Assembly: GCA_016617855.1 (NCBI GenBank) | Contig: JAECUM010004313.1 | Coordinates: 62,001-126,000, forward strand | DNA: 64,000 nt | Reading direction: 5' to 3' | Source: Megalonaias nervosa | Taxonomy: Eukaryota > Mollusca > Bivalvia > Unionida > Unionidae | Notes under the pieces: generated by a model | Seen by the model: the letters and a program-made list of their open reading frames with translations, nothing else | Database searches by the model: none | What the model was told of the DNA's origin: nothing | Translations under genes and position numbers: made by a program | Shown here: positions 22,391-30,755 of the stretch, piece after piece | Numbering within the stretch: the stretch's first letter is position 1 | How the letters are laid out: every line of letters starts with the position of its first letter

Positions 22391-22550
22391 ATAATCATAA
22401 TCATATGTATATAATCATAATCATATGTATATAATCATAAATAATATGTATATAATCATAATAATATGTATATAATCATAATAATATGTATATAATCATA
22501 TGTATATAATCATATGTATATAATCATCTTCATATGTATATAATCATCTT
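22385..22550. repeat. AT-rich tandem repeat (TATGTATATAATCATAA-like)
   Basis: About ten copies of a 15-18 bp unit. Non-coding. Confidence 0.8.
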
Positions 22551-22603
22551 GAAACAGTCCTTAGGGACTATTATTTTTATATTAAACAAACATATATAAT
22601 ATA

Positions 22604-23011
22604 ATGAATTCTGAAAACATTAATGTTATTATTTCTGCGATTAAAAAATTGTAACATAACGGTGTAAATATATTTGATAATCTTAATCCTGAAAAAATTC
22701 TATGTGATTTTGAATCATTACAACAACGAAAATTAGAGAACAGGTACACACTACCATCTGATTATAAATTCATGCAATTTATCCAGCAGGCAATGTTACA
22801 GTCGCTGGCAACAGTTACAGATAATCAGGTAAAGCTGTTTGTACCTCTCTCGCGAGCTATTGACAAAATTAAGCTAGAACTATCTCATGAATACGAACAG
22901 AAAAAGATTATAAACTTTCGTATAAGACAGTTAAGACAGCATTGTGAAAATGAAAGTGAAAATGAAAGTGATAATGATTCGGATATTTTTTTTTTTTTTT
23001 TTGTTTTTTAA
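22604..23011 (+). pseudogene. Hypothetical protein, element B
   Basis: 135 codons from the ATG at 22604 in one frame, broken only by a TAA near 22652. The product is mostly helical and charged, with an acidic Glu/Asn/Asp/Ser tract near the end (NESENESDND) and a Phe run from a homopolymer of T. I do not recognise it. It converges on the penton-like gene with 70 bp between. Confidence 0.45.
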
Positions 23012-23081
23012 TGACGCATTGTGATAAAACGCTCTATGATCTCACATACAGATTTATACTTAACGTTTCATTCTGTAAATC

Positions 23082-24506
23082 TTAAATACGTCCTTGCTGA
23101 TCAGTAAGTTTAATGTGTATTCTTGATAATAACGGATTATGTACACGTAGATAAACGGGGTTAATTGGTTCAGATACAATTAACCACCCGGGAGGCACTT
23201 GAGGGCTAAATGAATATAATATATATCCTTGCTGGGCCTGGCTAGATTTTGAAAGATCTACTTGATAGCTGCCATCAATTACATCACATACCAGATTGAC
23301 TGCGATCGTTGATGTTATATTAACAATTTGAGGCGAGATATGACGGCCTCCACCGTATGGATCGTTGTTATGTTTAAGAATAACCGGTGGTGGGGCTATT
23401 TTTATCCACGCTGCATGTATTTTAGGGAAATATTCATCAATGACATCGTTGAGTTGTTTTTTTATTTCAGCGTTATTTAAATCTGGTATTATAAATGTTT
23501 GTAAATCTTTTTCTGTTATTTTGTAATGATCAAGAAATAATTGCTTAAGTTTTGGAGATGTGTAAATATTTTCATCGACATTAGTCGCAATGTTTATAAT
23601 ACTTCGATTAGCTATATATAAATCAAATAAGATCCCATTTAAATGTTTTATTGACTCGATTATCTGATTTTTTACACCATCGTCATAATGTTGAGATAAT
23701 GAAATAAATAAACTTCTTAAATCATTAAGTTTTTTATCGTATTCAGGCTTAAGATGATCTAAAAATATTTTCAAAAATTCTTCATCAACAATATCTCTAG
23801 TAGTCCCCGTCCTGGCGTCTACGATGATAACATTAAATGCTGATCTAGTTATCTTAGGGATCCTTTGACCGTCGAAATCAGTAAAGTAATTTTCATCGTT
23901 GCTAGGATCAAATTCAAATGCTATATAATACCATACATTTTTATTTCGATATTCTGGATCTTTAATGAATCTTTTTTCGCTTGTCTTAAATTCCTGTATG
24001 GTTGGCTCTGGAATTCCATTTGAATTTTGGTCAGGAACATCAGGCCATCCTAACACAGATCTGATGGAACTTCGATAAATGTCTACAACATAATCAGGGG
24101 AATTTATTTCAATCGCCGTTGATAATGTTGGTTCGTAAACAGTGATTGCTATTTTGGATTCTTTTCCTGTAATAGATTTAATTCTGCGTTGGAACTCATC
24201 ATTAATCTGTTCTATTTGATAACTGCCCGATGAAATTCCAACAACTTGCCAATCAGGAGTTCCATCAGGTTTATTCTTATTCGCAAATACCAGTGAATTA
24301 TTTGCTGGTAGTCCACCAAACGATTTTGACCTGATATTTGGCCAGCTATGATAAACTCGTAATTGCGCTAATGCTATTTCACTTGCTGGAATCGCAATTG
24401 GAAAGTTAACGCTAAATTCAGGATTGGTCGAACTTAATGATATCATAGTAGTTTTTGACGGCGTTGTATTAGTGACGATCTTCTGTAATAGTTCCAACGT
24501 CGACAT
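23082..24506 (-). CDS. Candidate penton/minor capsid protein, element B
   Basis: 474 residues, fully open. The N-terminal ~70 residues and the C-terminal ~80 (SFSPQVPPGWLIVSEP, VYLRVHNPL, IHIKLTDQQGRI) match the pattern of the broken element C gene at 46486-46965 (YSFSTDVP, ISMQLTDQSGR). Beta-rich ends suggest a jelly-roll capsid protein; the position among structural genes supports penton/minor capsid. Compared with the C copy it carries a much longer middle, about 300 extra residues, partly coiled and helical (SIKHLNGILFDLYIANRS). Whether that is an insertion here or a loss in C is open. The assignment is inferred. Confidence 0.6.
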   Translation of the reverse strand: MSTLELLQKIVTNTTPSKTTMISLSSTNPEFSVNFPIAIPASEIALAQLRVYHSWPNIRSKSFGGLPANNSLVFANKNKPDGTPDWQVVGISSGSYQIEQINDEFQRRIKSITGKESKIAITVYEPTLSTAIEINSPDYVVDIYRSSIRSVLGWPDVPDQNSNGIPEPTIQEFKTSEKRFIKDPEYRNKNVWYYIAFEFDPSNDENYFTDFDGQRIPKITRSAFNVIIVDARTGTTRDIVDEEFLKIFLDHLKPEYDKKLNDLRSLFISLSQHYDDGVKNQIIESIKHLNGILFDLYIANRSIINIATNVDENIYTSPKLKQLFLDHYKITEKDLQTFIIPDLNNAEIKKQLNDVIDEYFPKIHAAWIKIAPPPVILKHNNDPYGGGRHISPQIVNITSTIAVNLVCDVIDGSYQVDLSKSSQAQQGYILYSFSPQVPPGWLIVSEPINPVYLRVHNPLLSRIHIKLTDQQGRI

Positions 24507-24549
24507 TATTAAAATACTCCGTTATTTAATATAACGCAATCTCATGAAT

Positions 24550-25050
24550 TCAACCTTCAGTCGCGCAAGTTACTTTATCACCTTGGCTATTGTCAAGGAA
24601 TGCTTCATCGTAGGTTTTCATTATCATTGCGAACTCCTCATCAGATATTTTACCATCGCTGAGATACGCAGAAAGATACGATGATAGTTTAGAATAAGAT
24701 GTTGTTGCTGTGTGTAATTTTGTTATATACTCGCTTAATTTATCATTTGTACACGTAGATATTTTCTTAGCGATAATAATGAGAATGCCTGCGCATGTTG
24801 TTGCCGTTGAAACGACAATTGTTGCAACTGCAGGTGCTGTCATTGTTATTGTTGATAATAATAATCCGGTTCCAGCAACAACAGCGGAAACTGAGTAAAC
24901 GATTATATCAATAACAACCATACGCCTGCGATATTTTTTTACTTTTATTGTATAATCGTCGATGATACTTTTTAGTTTGATTTGACACTCACATACTTGA
25001 GCGTATCTGTGACGTTGAACATCGATAAGTGACTCATTCACTTGATTCAT
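24550..25050 (-). CDS. Membrane protein with two transmembrane segments, element B
   Basis: 166 residues, open. A charged, helical N-terminus (about 45 residues) is followed by two adjacent hydrophobic stretches (about 48-70 and 75-98, including IVYSVSAVVAGTGLLLSTI), then a soluble helical tail. It lies between fibre-like and penton-like genes in the late-gene strand. A role in virion membrane contact is possible. I do not recognise the family. Confidence 0.6.
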   Translation of the reverse strand: MNQVNESLIDVQRHRYAQVCECQIKLKSIIDDYTIKVKKYRRRMVVIDIIVYSVSAVVAGTGLLLSTITMTAPAVATIVVSTATTCAGILIIIAKKISTCTNDKLSEYITKLHTATTSYSKLSSYLSAYLSDGKISDEEFAMIMKTYDEAFLDNSQGDKVTCATEG

Positions 25051-25079
25051 TATACTAACAACGTCATTTAATTAAGTAA

Positions 25080-26144
25080 TTAAGATTCAGCTACGAATTC
25101 TAGGCACCACCAGTAACGTCTCGGGGGCATTTCCGTTGATGTTAACGTAAACGTTTCTTTGATGTTATTGGTTAACATCACCAATAGAGGATTATGATAT
25201 ACATTCGGTGATAATGAAGTGGCCGCAGTAATTTCCAAACCGTACATAGATAACCTGTATAACCCAGTTACTTCTGCGGTATGTTCGAGAGTTTTATTTT
25301 GCGGTGTCCATGTTGTTGATCCTGATGCTACTGTGTATACCACATTGACGATCTGATTGTGAGGAATTTTAATCAGATTAGTTTTTGGAACAATACTAGG
25401 TATTCCGTTAATAATGTCGTCGATTTTCATGTTAATTTCGGAGAGTTTGATATCAACTGTTGGCTGTTCCCCAAAAAAATCTTTAATGGGTTTGTTTATG
25501 TTTCTACGAAAATTTAAGAAAGTTTGTACGTGATTAGTAAAAGTACCATTGAGTGTATTCATTTCATCATTGATTGTTTTTAACGAAGTTGTTATAGGAA
25601 TGTTGCTATCGTCTACATATTTCTTCGTTGCAGCGTCGAAATCTGATTCTGGTGTTCTAAGATTATTAATACCATTATTATTCATGTTGAGAAATGCACG
25701 CATTATACCACCGTTGACTAATACGTACTTAGATTCTTGATCATCGACGTATTTTTTTGTTGCTGCATCTGTATCTACGGTTGGGTTTCCAAGGTCTATA
25801 ATTTTATTTCGGTTCATAATAATGTCATCCGTGATTGAATCACCAGCTCGCTTGATAAAATCGTTAACTGACTTACCAGAATCTTGTATTTTACCTTCAT
25901 CAGAAAAAATAACGATATTATTAATAACCGCGGTGGGAATTCGTATAAGAACATCTAACAGTTGTATATTACTCGTTTTTAATCGTCCTTGTTTATCCTG
26001 AAAAACAACGACTTCATTTTGATCCACACTTGTGATATTTAATAAATCATCGATTTCATTTTTGAGCTAATCAAGAGTTGCATATTTAGATAAATCGACT
26101 TGCTGCTGAGCTTTGCGAGAAGATCTTCCATAAATATTTACCAT
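25080..26144 (-). pseudogene. Fibre-like protein with collar-type repeats, element B
   Basis: Reading from the ATG at 26144, 355 codons, with one in-frame TAG near 26070; the rest is open. Two copies of a repeat ending DAATKKYVDD, each preceded by NNNGINNL-like or NKIIDLGNP sequence, resemble the trimeric stem repeats of phage tail fibres. A beta-rich C-terminal domain of about 110 residues could be the receptor-binding head. The element C counterpart (49003-49245) has the same GDTMTGNLSM-type repeat. A host-attachment role is inferred. Confidence 0.65.
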
Positions 26145-26149
26145 TATAT

Positions 26150-26575
26150 TTACTGATATCTGTTTAAGTGTGACAACGTGGTATATTCATGCACGACTTT
26201 ATGAGGTGGTGTTGTTGATTTTGATACAGCATCAAGTACAGCGAGTACTTCTCGACCGCATATCGGCGGATCCGTTATTTTTTGTGTTGGTAATGTTGAA
26301 TACCAGATTTTAGAACGCATCGAATTCTGAGCAGTGTTTATATATTTTAAAAACTCTTTTGGTGGTGCCAACCCATACGAATCAAAATAAATAATTCCAC
26401 GTGGATCAATTGCATACGCCACCCAATGGGTGCCTAGTCCAGAGTTTTTATCGAGATTAATAATACCAGTTTCTTGTCGCATCGCAAGAGGAGGTAATTG
26501 ATCACGCATAAAAACTCCTCTAAAGTTTTTTATATTCAGTTGCTTAGCGGCATTAAGTAAATCAAAATTGGACAT
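26150..26575 (-). CDS. Adenain-like cysteine protease, element B
   Basis: 141 residues from the ATG at 26575 (MSNFDLLNAAKQL). A longer start at 26638 is rejected because it would overlap the preceding gene. The catalytic His lies in GTHWVAY, the Asp in YFDSYG and the nucleophile Cys in PPICGREVL, matching the adenovirus protease/Ulp1 order His-Asp-Cys. The frame is intact. The enzyme would mature capsid proteins. It lies 29 bp after the small membrane-active protein gene and 5 bp before the fibre-like gene start, as part of a tight minus-strand run. Element C has a broken copy at 43575-43960. Confidence 0.85.
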   Translation of the reverse strand: MSNFDLLNAAKQLNIKNFRGVFMRDQLPPLAMRQETGIINLDKNSGLGTHWVAYAIDPRGIIYFDSYGLAPPKEFLKYINTAQNSMRSKIWYSTLPTQKITDPPICGREVLAVLDAVSKSTTPPHKVVHEYTTLSHLNRYQ

Positions 26576-26604
26576 AGGAAGAATCATCGAATTCGATGAC
26601 GAAG

Positions 26605-27124
26605 TTATCGGGGTAATCTTAGACCTTTTCCGTACCATGACTGTGGGGTCCCTGGTAATCTTAGACCGCGACCGTATGCTGGACCTGATAATCTTAGACG
26701 TCTTCCGCGTTGTTTTGCCCGTGATCTTTTTATTAAGTTTTCTGCGTGCATAATTCCTTGACCCGTTGCTTTCTTTAACGCCATTCCAGCAGCGGTTCCA
26801 ACAGCGCCTAATGCAGCTGCTTTTGCAACAGCTGGGGCTGCAGCGGCTATTAATGCTGGTATTGCTGCGAGAAGTGGAAATATGCCACCCGTTTTAACGA
26901 TGTCTTTAATGACACTCGTAGAAAGATTGAGTTTTATACCCTTATTCATTTTTGTTTGCTTCATTGAAATGCTTATGCTGGCGTTCTGATAATGATAGCT
27001 TTTTCGGACCACTCGCGATTTGTTCTCGCTTTAATGATATTTTTGCCACACAATTATTTTTTGATGATGATTGTAGCTTTTTAATCTGACCAGGAGTCAG
27101 ACTGACGTTAACTAGATGTGACAT
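26605..27124 (-). pseudogene. Small membrane-active/core protein (pX-like), element B
   Basis: The N-terminal part (27124-26942) has short repeats of the type LTPGQIKKL and LSLSERQ. After a frameshift near 26950 it continues with LNLSTSVIKDI, then a strongly hydrophobic Ala-rich region (PLLAAIPALIAAAAPAVAKA) and a basic C-terminus with repeated GLRLPG. The layout (repeats, amphipathic/hydrophobic helix, Arg-rich tail) resembles adenovirus pVI/pX-type proteins. It starts 24 bp after the capsid gene stop. Element C has the same domain in two separate genes. Confidence 0.65.
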
Positions 27125-27148
27125 TTATAATTATTATGAGCGATCTAA

Positions 27149-28520
27149 TTACATGTTTTCTACTGGGGCATCAATAACTCTCATTCGTCCACCAACACCT
27201 TCAAGCAACATCGATTTATCGCTAAGTATAACAGCGACAGCTCTGTAATTAGCAATAGCTCCTCGGTTTACGCGAGCTCGGAATTATATGTCAACGATTG
27301 ATTGTCTGGTTAAATCTAAATGTTCCAGCGAAAAGTATTAAATCGGATATAATGTTGTAAAATCTAGCTGTGATATTTGTAAACCAGTATCAATATTTTG
27401 ATCACTTCCCATAAATGTCATCAATCGATGATATGCACGCGCAACATGATTATTTTCAAAATTTAGCAACACTTCTTCAGAAGGTTCTTGATGTCCGTTT
27501 ATCCGCAAAGAAACTTCACTAACCCCAAGCGTGTCAAATGTCATTATGCTTAGATTTTGTGAGTTTACTCGTGCAGCATCTTGTAATGCAATAAATATAT
27601 GTCGCGGTGCAGAAACACCTTGCTGTAATGCTATTTGCCAAGTAAATAAACCATTAATGTTACTCTGGATAGAATCTGTGGTCATTGTCAACCATGATAA
27701 CATCGATTTACCACCTTGATTCATAAAAGAAAGTAAATGTTCTTCTTCAGGTATTGTTGGAGTCATTACTGGCATCCATAAAGAAAGTTTTGTAAGAATT
27801 ACTTTACCAGCATCAGTACCAGCGGGTCGCCATATTGCATCATCGTCGGTACCCTTTCGCACAAGTGCAATTGTATGCTTAGCTCCAAATATAACCTTCC
27901 TAACATTTCTACAGAATCCAAAGATATGTGATAATGGAATTGCTCATGAAAATCTTCTCCTTGCACATTGCTCGACGTGATCTAAATCCTAGGTTAAAAT
28001 CTGGATCAGCACCATGAACCACCGGCCACACATCAGCATCAGCGTTGTTGGCGAAGTTTCTTGGTCGTCTTAGTTCATATTATTGATGCTCTGGAAAATT
28101 AGAAGTATCCTTTGAAAACATCATTGACGGACCAGCTGATCTTGAGTAATCATCGCTATATCGCGCAAGACCAAGTATCGTCGTGGCAACGTCGACGTTT
28201 TCATGTCAGACCTCAATCTCTCGTCCATCAATGATATATGCTGCACCTTTAAATAACGCCATGATGCCATTATTAACAAAACTAACACCCGTTTCAACTG
28301 CGTATGGAGTATTATCAGCTCGCAAAATTTCACCTTCAACCTCGATAAATGCTTCAGCGGGTAAGAAATATCTGCTCGTATCTTGAACTTGTATCTCAAA
28401 TCTTCCACGCTCATCAGATGTACGTGCGTCATAAGAATAATATTGATAATCGCGCACAGATTCATCTTCTAAAACCGGTGCGTCCATGTCAAACGCGGGA
28501 TCAGATACACGCTTGAACAT
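27149..28520 (-). pseudogene. Candidate major capsid protein (double jelly roll), element B
   Basis: About 457 codons between the start at 28520 and the stop at 27149, in at least four pieces because of frameshifts and stops (28520-28206, about 28200-27870, 27862-27338, 27335-27149). Blocks shared with the element C gene include MALFKGAAYIIDGREIE versus SLFKSARYQLANQTVE, the DYSRSA/DYSRST block and the C-terminal GVGGRM versus SVGGKM. Size, shared order and position among structural genes suggest the hexon-type capsid protein. The fold call is inference. Confidence 0.65.
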
Positions 28521-28529
28521 TATTTATTA

Positions 28530-29012
28530 TTATCGTCTTCGTCTAACAAGAAGACCGCTTCCTGCTATCAGACTAGCGGTTATATTTTTTTCTTTTTCTG
28601 ACATTGGTACATCAGCTAATTCTGCTAGTTTCTGATTGGCAGCTTGATTTATTATTTTACTGACATTTGCGGGCATCGCTTCAGTGCTGGGTAATTTTAC
28701 TGGTTGAGGTTTTCGTCGTATTAATCGCGCTGGTCTATCCTTGATCGCTGAGAATGCTTTGCTAGCAACATCACCAACAGCGCCAATACCTTTCTCACGA
28801 ACAACATCAATAGCTTTCATTCCTAGTTGCTTTAAAAGCGGTATTGCTTTTGGGGCCATCCGTCTAAACAGACCCTGAACAACATCACCGAGTCCATCTC
28901 CGTAGGTCGTTTTGTATACCGGTAATCGTGAATTTATTACCCTGACCATGGTTGGTCTATGAGTATTGTGTATGATCATATTATTATTAAGTGATTTTAT
29001 CACTAATTGCAT
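28530..29012 (-). CDS. Minor structural protein, element B
   Basis: Up to 160 residues, open; the ATG at 28979 (MIIHNTHRP) may be the true start. It is basic and Ala/Lys/Arg-rich, with a YGDGLGDVVQGLFRRMAP motif near residue 37 and an amphipathic helix after it, and ends in RRRR. It lies 9 bp upstream of the capsid gene. The element C gene at 46099-46464 is its likely counterpart. DNA or capsid binding is inferred from charge. Confidence 0.6.
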   Translation of the reverse strand: MQLVIKSLNNNMIIHNTHRPTMVRVINSRLPVYKTTYGDGLGDVVQGLFRRMAPKAIPLLKQLGMKAIDVVREKGIGAVGDVASKAFSAIKDRPARLIRRKPQPVKLPSTEAMPANVSKIINQAANQKLAELADVPMSEKEKNITASLIAGSGLLVRRRR

Positions 29013-29024
29013 CTAATTACATAC

Positions 29025-30059
29025 TTAATCACTGTGATAATCATCGGCGATTTCATTAATAAGGGACCGATACACATTAATATCCATAACACCACCTGTA
29101 AATAATCGTTTACAAATATCGGCTGCTTCATTAATGATTTCTGAAGAATTATTGCCAGCTCGTTTTCCTCCAATGAGAATTTCTAATCGATCAACATCAG
29201 CAAGGACGTTATTGGGACAAGTAATAAGGCCACTTCCTAAACCACTTCCAGTTGCGCCAGGATCTTGATATTCTCCCTCTGTTGTTCTAACTGGTTGTCG
29301 TTGTCGTGGTGATTGCAATCGTTTCATTGTTTCTTGTCGTTGTTGTTCTCCTTGTTGTAGCTCTTGTTGTAGTTGTTGTGATCGTTGTGGTGATGGTTGT
29401 TCTCGTTGTTGTGGTGATTTTTGTGGTTGTGGATAATCACGAAATGATCGTGGAAATTGTTGAACTTGTTCTCCAAGTATTTTTACTGGTTTCTGTAATT
29501 GTTTAGTTTTTTCGATATGTTTATGTACAGCCTCATCAAATTCATTAAAATTAATAATATCTTCATTAGATCTAATTTCTGGAATACCAGTATAGATACG
29601 ATATACATCCTTGATCCAATTGGCAGAACTTAGAGATTTAATATGTTCTGGTTTTACATATTTTTGTCTTTCATAATATCCAAACGCGGCAATATCAATT
29701 ACTTGCTTTGGGTCCCTGATAGCAGCAATACCTTCAGGCGTAAATTTATCCATTATCTTAGTTCTGGTTTTTGGTGGTTTAGGTTGAGGTTGTGGTGGTG
29801 GTTGAGCTGCTTGAATACGGCCAGCAATATCAACAGGTAATGTTTCAAGAGCTCTTTGTGTTGCCTCAGTTGCTGTAACATATTTCTTTGTTGGTTCGAC
29901 AATCGGTTTAAATAATTGTTCTGCACCTTCTGCAAATTCCACTTGAGACTCCTGACGAGCTTGTAGTTGTTGTTTAACTAAATCACGGACGGGTAAATAT
30001 TTTTTGATTGCCTGTAGTCGCTCTCGAGCTAATCTAGCTGAGTGTGGTTCTCCAATCAT
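29025..30059 (-). CDS. Gln/Pro-rich structural or scaffold protein, element B
   Basis: 344 residues, open. A charged helical N-terminus (MIGEPHSARLARERLQAIKK), a Gln/Pro-rich middle (about 210-260) and a folded-looking C-terminal domain of about 65 residues (DVDRLEILIGGKRAG). The broken element C gene at 46937-48231 shows the same architecture. It is the first late gene inside the right terminal repeat. It could be a scaffold or capsid-cement protein; no family recognised. Confidence 0.55.
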   Translation of the reverse strand: MIGEPHSARLARERLQAIKKYLPVRDLVKQQLQARQESQVEFAEGAEQLFKPIVEPTKKYVTATEATQRALETLPVDIAGRIQAAQPPPQPQPKPPKTRTKIMDKFTPEGIAAIRDPKQVIDIAAFGYYERQKYVKPEHIKSLSSANWIKDVYRIYTGIPEIRSNEDIINFNEFDEAVHKHIEKTKQLQKPVKILGEQVQQFPRSFRDYPQPQKSPQQREQPSPQRSQQLQQELQQGEQQRQETMKRLQSPRQRQPVRTTEGEYQDPGATGSGLGSGLITCPNNVLADVDRLEILIGGKRAGNNSSEIINEAADICKRLFTGGVMDINVYRSLINEIADDYHSD

Positions 30060-30086
30060 TATTGATAATATTTATAATGGCTGTTT

Positions 30087-30285
30087 AATTTACAGCAGCA
30101 GAGAGGGTGAACGACCAATACCGAGTGACCAACGCGTAAAATAAACAAATAAAAACGCGCGTCAGAGATAAAGTAACTAGGTTGTGGTTTTTTCGGTGAC
30201 CTTATTTTTTCAGCCTTCGTAGGAACCTTTAATTTTTATAAATAAGGTCTCGAACAAAAATGGTCTGTTCACCCTCTCTGCTGCT
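30087..30285 (-). repeat. Right terminal inverted repeat of element B
   Basis: Reverse complement of 13698-13896 with scattered differences (for example in the TTATTAAAAATAA block). It has the same nested inverted arms. Confidence 0.9.
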
Positions 30286-30290
30286 TAAGT

Positions 30291-30644
30291 GGTTAGATCA
30301 TTATTCTTCCTCCACCAATTATACTAGCCGCCATGTATCACTCGCTGAAAAATGGTGTTAAACCCAAAGCAACAAGAAGATTATTGATACTCCATATTAC
30401 TTTATAACAGCATTTGAATTACATGTAGGCCGATATAAATAGATAAAGCATCATCAATTTACCTAAGTCAACTAGTCGAAACATAAAACATTTTCAAGAT
30501 GTGATTCCAGTAGAAATTATTATGCATATGTTTGTAGTTACAAGGCGTTTTGTGTTTATTGTTTGTGTTGTCTAGATTTTTGTATTGGGGTTGAAAAGCG
30601 CTCAGGCTAGTGATGAACATGTTTTGCAGTTTAGTTTGTCAGTT

Positions 30645-30675
<31 letters not shown>

Positions 30676-30722
30676 ACAACATACTTTCTCCAACAACACT
30701 CCTTATATACTATATATATATA

Positions 30723-30755
<33 letters not shown>

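Larger units (their letters stand above)
13698..30285. mobile_element. Element B: Polinton/adintovirus-like integrated element
   Basis: 16588 bp bounded by 199-bp terminal inverted repeats starting AGCAGCAGAGAGGGTGAAC. The 5-bp TAAGT is present just outside both ends (13693-13697 and 30286-30290) and reads as a target duplication. It encodes ATPase, PLA2, integrase, a polymerase B fusion, HNH, candidate penton, membrane protein, fibre-like protein, protease, small membrane-active protein, candidate major capsid protein and two minor structural proteins. This set is known from Polintons and adintoviruses. Many genes are disrupted. Confidence 0.9.

Noticed and set aside
29306..29506. Valine-rich plus-strand frame
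   Set aside because: Antisense shadow of the Gln-rich region of the minus-strand structural gene.
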